Assembly: GCA_028144365.1 (NCBI GenBank)
Contig: JAOGAX010000001.1
Span: 1 to 64,000, forward strand
Reading direction: 5' to 3'
Source of the DNA: Aquiluna sp.
Lineage (GTDB): Bacteria; Actinomycetota; Actinomycetes; Actinomycetales; Microbacteriaceae
Length of the DNA: 64,000 nt
Part shown: piece by piece, positions 58,866-64,000 of the stretch
How the letters are laid out: every line of letters starts with the position of its first letter
How positions within the stretch are numbered: position 1 is the stretch's first letter
Made by a program: the position numbers and the translations under genes
Notes under the pieces: generated by a model
Told to the model about the DNA's origin: nothing
Seen by the model: only the letters and a program-made list of their open reading frames with translations
Databases searched by the model: none

Positions 58866-60074
58866 GTGCAACCAGGCACTCGCCTCACCATACGCCTAGG
58901 CATCGCCCAGATAATTGGCTGGGGATCTTCCTTCTATCTACCTGCGATTTTGGCCGTACCAATCGCTCAGTCCCTGGGCATAACCACGGAGCTATTCTTT
59001 TGGGCCTTCACCATCTCGCTGCTTGTTTCTGGCCTATTGGGTCCCAGGGTAGGTAAGGCCATTGACCGCTTAGGGGGCAGGAAAGTACTGCCCCTTGGCT
59101 CGCTGGCGTTCGTGCTCGGCCTTGGGCTGCTCGCCACCGCCACCGAGCCCGTGCAGCTTTTTCTAGCGTGGATCTTCATTGGGGTTGGCGGTTCGATGGG
59201 AAACTACGACGCTGCATTTGCCACTGCCGTTAACTTCTTTGGCAATAAGTCAAACCGAGTCATTGCGGGTATTACCGTCTTCGCTGGTTTCTCCTCTTCG
59301 ATTTCATGGCCTCTGACTACTTTGCTACTGGCCGAGTTTGGTTGGCAGTGGGCCGTCTGGTTCTGGGTGGCAACACATCTGTTGATTGGCCTTCCGCTGA
59401 ACCTCACTATTCCTCGATCTGAGCGCAGGGATATTCCTGATATGACCGGGCCAATCCGCAAGATGGTGAAGAACAAGTTCCGCTTTGATTCGCTCCTTGT
59501 TGTATTTGCAATCATGTTTGCTCTCGAGGGCTTCATCGTTAGCTCGGTCAACACCACGCTTCCTTTCATGCTTGGGGAGCTTGGCGCATCGATAGAGCTT
59601 GCCCTGGTGGCCTCCATCGTGTTGGGCCCCTCACAGGTAATGGCGAGGGTCCTATTGCTGGCGCTTGGAAAGTGGGCAACGCCTATCCGGGTGGCCGCAA
59701 TCTCGATAGCGGCTCACCCGCTAGGGGTAATGGCGATTTGGCTCTTTGGCACCAATGGACTCATGGCCTTTGTGATTCTTCACGGCATTGGGGTTGGGTT
59801 GAATCCGTTTATTCGGGGTTCGCTGCCGCTGTTGTTCTTTGGGGCGGATCGCTTTGGTCAGCGCCAGGGCTACATCATGATGCTCAGCAAGGTGGTGTCG
59901 GCGCTGTCGCCAACTCTGCTGACACTGATGCTGCTTGCAAATCCGCAGCTCGCAATCATAGCCACCTTCACCATGGGTGTGATTGCCTGCTTACTACTAC
60001 TTTGGATTTATCTGCTCTTCAGGGCTAGGAACCCAAAGCATCCGGAGACCGGATCGATTCAGGAGATCAACTAA
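58866..60074 (+). CDS. MFS transporter
   Basis: 12-TM MFS pattern, GPRVGKAIDRLGGRKVL. Confidence 0.88.
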   Translation: MQPGTRLTIRLGIAQIIGWGSSFYLPAILAVPIAQSLGITTELFFWAFTISLLVSGLLGPRVGKAIDRLGGRKVLPLGSLAFVLGLGLLATATEPVQLFLAWIFIGVGGSMGNYDAAFATAVNFFGNKSNRVIAGITVFAGFSSSISWPLTTLLLAEFGWQWAVWFWVATHLLIGLPLNLTIPRSERRDIPDMTGPIRKMVKNKFRFDSLLVVFAIMFALEGFIVSSVNTTLPFMLGELGASIELALVASIVLGPSQVMARVLLLALGKWATPIRVAAISIAAHPLGVMAIWLFGTNGLMAFVILHGIGVGLNPFIRGSLPLLFFGADRFGQRQGYIMMLSKVVSALSPTLLTLMLLANPQLAIIATFTMGVIACLLLLWIYLLFRARNPKHPETGSIQEIN

Positions 60075-60663
60075 TAAGGTCTTGGTCCCTGCCGGTTTCG
60101 ATCCACTTCAATAGCCCAGGCCATTCTCCCCAGCCATCATCCAGTGAGAAGTGCCCAGCACCCGGGAAGACAATTGGCTCAATCTCGAGAGCTGGTTTGT
60201 AGATCTCAACACCCCTTGGGAGCCAGCGGTCATTATCACCGGCAATTGCAGTGAGCGACCTAGACCACTTTCTTGCCTGGGGGGCGAGCATTGGGTTTGC
60301 AAGGTCCATTGGTTCACCCTCAATGCCTGGCGATTCGGATGTCATCTGAGGGTCAGGGGGTGCGACCAGTAGAACTCTGTCGAATGGCTTTTGGAAGACA
60401 TCGCCCAGTGCTCCGTAAAGCCAGTTGATTGTTCCCAACGAGTGCGCAATGCAGATCTTGCTCTCTCCAGGAGCCTCATCCATCATGTTGCTCTCTTGCC
60501 TGAGGAGGTCCTGCCACTCGTGTGGCTTTGGGGTGTCGGGGTCTGGAAACTGCGGATACCAAACCTGGTGGCCCCTTGCCCTTAGCTCCGCTGCACTAAG
60601 CCGCATCCAGTGGCCTTCTGGTCGGCGGTTGGTCCAGCCGTGAAGGAAAAGAATTTTCTGCAT
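60067..60663 (-). CDS. RBBP9/YdeN-type alpha/beta hydrolase
   Basis: LFLHGWTNRRPEGHW; IAHSLGTINWLY; GAGHF. Confidence 0.85.
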   Translation of the reverse strand: MQKILFLHGWTNRRPEGHWMRLSAAELRARGHQVWYPQFPDPDTPKPHEWQDLLRQESNMMDEAPGESKICIAHSLGTINWLYGALGDVFQKPFDRVLLVAPPDPQMTSESPGIEGEPMDLANPMLAPQARKWSRSLTAIAGDNDRWLPRGVEIYKPALEIEPIVFPGAGHFSLDDGWGEWPGLLKWIETGRDQDLIS

Positions 60664-60700
60664 AGAACTAAATTAGCCCAAGCTGGAGGGCCTTACGAAT

Positions 60701-62776
60701 CTAGTTGGAGAGCTTCATGCGCAGTGCATTGGCAACCACCGAGACCGAGCTAAAGGCCATTGCAACACCTGCGAGCATTGGGTTCAATAGGCCTGCTCCC
60801 GCGACCGGGATCAGCAAAACGTTATAGCCGAACGCCCAGCCAAGGTTTTGCAGGATGTTTCGGTAGGTGCGCCTACCAAGCCTTAGCGAGTAGGGAATCT
60901 TTCTTGGGTCGTCATCCAAAATCGTGATGGCACTTGCCGCCTGGGCTGCCTGAGCACCCGAGCCCATGGCAATTCCAATATCTGCCTGGGCGAGTGCCGC
61001 GACGTCGTTGATGCCATCTCCTACCATTGCAAGCCTCTCTGTTTGACTTGCGAGGTATTCGAGTTTCCCCTCGGGGGTCGCACCTGCGAGGGCCTCATCG
61101 AGACCCAACTCGGTGGCAACAGCATCTACTCTTCGTTGGTTGTCTCCGGAGAGCATCGCGACTCTCAGCCCCATGTCGTGAAGTTCAGCGACAGTTTCCT
61201 TGGCACCTTCTCGGATGCCATCGCTTAGCTCCAAAAGCCCATGGGCCCAGCCCTCCCAGGCAATGACGACCAATGTGTTTGGTCCTGCCTGGCTGATTAG
61301 CTGATCTAGCTCGGCCTGGTTTTCGTAAGCACCAGGCTTTTCAACGCTTACCCTTAGGCCGTCTACGTCTCCCGCAACCCCGCGACCGGCTAGCTCCTCG
61401 ATGTTTGTGGCAGTCTCTGAGCTGCCGCTGGCCGCGATGGCCATGGCAACCGGGTGCTTACTGCCTGCCTCGACAGCAGCTGCCTTGTTGAGAGCTTCCG
61501 AACCGTGCACTCCACCAAGACCGTGAGCGGCAACTATACGCAGCTTGCCATCGGTGATGGTCCCGGTCTTGTCGAAAACCACCTTCTTGATCTTTGCCAA
61601 TAGCCTCAGCGAATCGGGGTTTCTGATGACCACAGACTTCTTGGTTCCAAGCGAGGTTGCAACAACCAAGCTCATCGGGACAGCGATTCCAAGGGCGCAC
61701 GGACAGGCAATTACCAGAACCGCCACCGCCGCCTCAAAAGCTCTGGTGGTGTCGCCGAGTGCAAAGGCCCAAACAAGGTAGGTGAGGATTGATATCACGA
61801 TGACGCTCGGAACAAAAAAGCTAGAGATTCTGTCGGTGAGTGATCCGAGCTGAGTCTTAGAAGCAGTTGCCTCTCGCACCAGATCGGCAATTCGAGAGAG
61901 CCTTGAGGTTCCCGCGCTTGCAGTCAGAGCAATCAAGACCTCGCCAGAAAGCACAGTTGCTCCGGCGCTTAGGTCCGCACCAGCACTCAGCTCCACAGGG
62001 AGGCTCTCTCCAGTGAGGGTCGAGTTGTCCACGGAGGCGAATTCGCTTACCAACTTGCCATCGGCAGGGATGCGGTCACCTGCTACAACGGCGACCAGGT
62101 CACCTTTCTTGAGGGTGTGGGTGGGGACTTGCTCGCGGGTATCGCCTCGAATGACGGTTGCGCTGTCGGGTATTGCGCTCAGCAGCGCCCGCACCGAATC
62201 CGTGGCACTTCGCCTAGCTCGAACTTCGATGAACCTGCCCAGCAGGACCACCGAGGGAACCACCGCGCTGACCTCGAAGTAGTGGTGCATTGAGCCGGTT
62301 AGTACTAGGTAGACGCTGTAGAGGTAGGCGACAGAGGAGCCCAGCGAGACGAGGGTGTCCATCGTGGTGTCGCCGTGGCGGAGATTCTTGATTGCTGCTG
62401 CGTGAAACGGAAAGCTCACGTACAGGATCACCGGTGTTGCAAGTGCCCACACAAAATACTGCTGCCCTGGAAACTCAATGCCTGGAACCATGGAAAACAA
62501 AATGGCCAGCACCGAGAGGACCGCTCCGGTTAGGAGTCTTGGCCTTAGAGTCTTGAGCTCTTCTTTGCCCTCGCCGACTTTGTATCCGGCCGACTCAACC
62601 GCCTGCTTTAGCTCTTCCAGTTCGATCTGACCGGCGAACTGCAGGTGTGCCTTCTCGCTCGCAAAGTCGACATAGGCGGTAACGCCGTCGACCTTGTTGA
62701 GGGTTTTCTCGACTCTTCTTGCGCATGCCGTGCAGGTCATGCCCTCGATGTCGAGCTCGAGAAGGTTGTTAGCCAT
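60701..62776 (-). CDS. copA: Copper-translocating P1B-type ATPase
   Basis: MTCTACARRVE, CPCALGIAVP, DKTGTITDG. Confidence 0.95.
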   Translation of the reverse strand: MANNLLELDIEGMTCTACARRVEKTLNKVDGVTAYVDFASEKAHLQFAGQIELEELKQAVESAGYKVGEGKEELKTLRPRLLTGAVLSVLAILFSMVPGIEFPGQQYFVWALATPVILYVSFPFHAAAIKNLRHGDTTMDTLVSLGSSVAYLYSVYLVLTGSMHHYFEVSAVVPSVVLLGRFIEVRARRSATDSVRALLSAIPDSATVIRGDTREQVPTHTLKKGDLVAVVAGDRIPADGKLVSEFASVDNSTLTGESLPVELSAGADLSAGATVLSGEVLIALTASAGTSRLSRIADLVREATASKTQLGSLTDRISSFFVPSVIVISILTYLVWAFALGDTTRAFEAAVAVLVIACPCALGIAVPMSLVVATSLGTKKSVVIRNPDSLRLLAKIKKVVFDKTGTITDGKLRIVAAHGLGGVHGSEALNKAAAVEAGSKHPVAMAIAASGSSETATNIEELAGRGVAGDVDGLRVSVEKPGAYENQAELDQLISQAGPNTLVVIAWEGWAHGLLELSDGIREGAKETVAELHDMGLRVAMLSGDNQRRVDAVATELGLDEALAGATPEGKLEYLASQTERLAMVGDGINDVAALAQADIGIAMGSGAQAAQAASAITILDDDPRKIPYSLRLGRRTYRNILQNLGWAFGYNVLLIPVAGAGLLNPMLAGVAMAFSSVSVVANALRMKLSN

Positions 62777-62990
62777 TCACTGAGGCAAAACCAGTTGCCT
62801 GGTAGCCAGCCTCCTCGATAGCCGCAGAGAGTTGATCCTCGCTTACGCCTTCGGACTCGACCGTTGCTTTTCCGGCTGCGTGATCCACCTGGACATTGCT
62901 CACGCCCTCTAGGGTTGCCAGTTCGTTGGTCACGGTCATGGCGCAGTGGCCACAGGTCATGCCCTCGATGCTGATTTCAATCTTGCTCAT
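62769..62990 (-). CDS. copZ: Copper chaperone (HMA domain)
   Basis: GMTCGHCAMTV. Confidence 0.92.
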   Translation of the reverse strand: MSKIEISIEGMTCGHCAMTVTNELATLEGVSNVQVDHAAGKATVESEGVSEDQLSAAIEEAGYQATGFASVNG

Positions 62991-63517
62991 TTTGTGGCTC
63001 CTTCTCTTTCATAGCTGCAGACGTCTCCTGAACATAGCTGGGGTTTTTCCTTGGCAAATCTTTGGTGCAGCCAGCAGCCAGCGCAGAAGCCAACCGCCGC
63101 CTCGGCAAATAGGAACGTCATGCAAAGCGCACACAGCCCAAGCACAATCTCGTCCCGCATGCCCAGCCAGCCCATCATGAAACACGCCAGCAGGACCATG
63201 CCAAAGCCAATGGCCCAGGCGGTCTGCTTTGGCTTTGCGTCCACCCACTCAGGCCTTTGGTTTCGGACCATAAAGTCAGCAATGCGCAGGGTGGGTGAAA
63301 AACGCTGGCCGGCAAAGAGCCTGACGAACATCTCGAACATGAAGTAGGCGCCAAAGGCCCGAAGCAAAGAAAAGTCTGAGGTGAGAGCTGCGGTCATCCA
63401 GCCTGCAAATCCGAACACGAAGAGCAGTCCGGCACTCGCCCTGACGGCACGCTCATTGAATACCGGGTGGTCGTGTTCGCCGGTTATGACGCCGAAGGAG
63501 GTGTGGGTGACGCTCAC
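62987..63517 (-). CDS. DUF4395 family membrane protein
   Basis: FNERAVRASAGLLFVFGFAGW; FAGQRFSPTLRIADFMVRNQRPEWVDAKPKQTAW. Confidence 0.8.
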   Translation of the reverse strand: MSVTHTSFGVITGEHDHPVFNERAVRASAGLLFVFGFAGWMTAALTSDFSLLRAFGAYFMFEMFVRLFAGQRFSPTLRIADFMVRNQRPEWVDAKPKQTAWAIGFGMVLLACFMMGWLGMRDEIVLGLCALCMTFLFAEAAVGFCAGCWLHQRFAKEKPQLCSGDVCSYEREGATK

Positions 63518-63849
63518 TCGAACAGCTCCGATATCTGGTTCCAGCGATCCTGATTTATTGAGTAGTGGACCCAGGTCCCCTTGCGCTCTGCGGTGAGAAG
63601 CCCGACCTCGGTGAGTTTCTTCATGTGGTGTGAGACGGTCGGCTGCGATAGTCCCAAGGGACCAGTTAGATCACAGGTGCAGATGCTGGAGTTTTCACCC
63701 TTGTTTACCATCGCCAAAATCTGCAATCTGGTCGGATCGGCTACTGCCTTGAGCAGGCCCGCGATCTCCGTCGCCTTTGTTCTGGCCATCGGCTCTAGGC
63801 CAGGCGCAGGTGCACACTGCGAGATATCTAGTTGAACCTTCGTAACCAT
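63514..63849 (-). CDS. ArsR/SmtB family metalloregulator
   Basis: ICTCDLTGPLGLSQPTVSHHMKKLTEVGLL. Confidence 0.93.
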   Translation of the reverse strand: MVTKVQLDISQCAPAPGLEPMARTKATEIAGLLKAVADPTRLQILAMVNKGENSSICTCDLTGPLGLSQPTVSHHMKKLTEVGLLTAERKGTWVHYSINQDRWNQISELFE

Positions 63850-63863
63850 TTGTTCACCTATTC

Positions 63864-63879
63864 ATAGATGGCTATCTAT
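63864..63879. promoter_or_regulatory. Candidate ArsR operator ATAGATGGCTATCTAT
   Basis: Perfect 6-bp inverted repeat in the divergent arsR/aquaporin intergenic region. Confidence 0.55.
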
Positions 63880-63911
63880 AAACTACCAGAGCGTTACAGA
63901 TAAGGAAACCA

Positions 63912-64000
63912 ATGCAATTCACCACTGCAGCCAAGCTGCTCGCTGAGTTTCTCGGAACCGCCATGATCGTCGCAGGTGTGATTGGCGCAGGTTTCATGGT
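63912..64000 (+). CDS. MIP/aquaporin family protein (truncated by window end)
   Basis: MQFTTAAKLLAEFLGTAMIVAGVIGAGFM N-terminus; divergent from arsR. Confidence 0.75.
   Translation, partial: MQFTTAAKLLAEFLGTAMIVAGVIGAGFM

Overview
The window looks like a chromosomal segment of an actinobacterium. The gene content (actinorhodopsin, LCP protein, DivIVA-like coiled coil, CrtEb-like prenyltransferase) suggests a freshwater/marine Microbacteriaceae of the Luna type; this taxonomy is inference. Core or ordinary parts include a thiamine ABC transporter with TPP riboswitch, pgm, pheA, serS, a glucoside ABC transporter with GH1, an LCP protein, psuG/psuK, deoC with aldehyde dehydrogenases, copA/copZ and ArsR/aquaporin. 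The main accessory feature is a ~20.2 kb genomic island (about 17701-37978) lodged at the 3' end of tRNA-Arg(ACG). It is bounded by a 77-nt direct repeat (75/77 identical) that includes the tRNA 3' end plus its terminator hairpin. No integrase is recognisable. The island carries (i) a three-component class I cytochrome P450 module (AraC regulator, [3Fe-4S]-type ferredoxin, ferredoxin reductase, P450) next to an NAD-dependent epimerase/dehydrogenase, and (ii) a complete L-rhamnoside utilisation system: GH78, ABC importer, two mutarotases, isomerase, kinase, bifunctional aldolase/lactaldehyde dehydrogenase, lactate dehydrogenase and GlpX. Three perfect-arm LacI-type operators (TTGAAWCGWTTCAA) and a LacI regulator accompany it. 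The LacI gene has no canonical start codon upstream of its HTH; the best candidate is ATC. I propose the P450 module may oxidatively demethylate O-methylated deoxysugars that feed the rhamnose pathway; this is untested. Other points: an actinorhodopsin with the carotenoid-antenna fenestration glycine, an unlisted 37-aa membrane smORF just downstream of it, and an aldehyde dehydrogenase-like pseudoenzyme.
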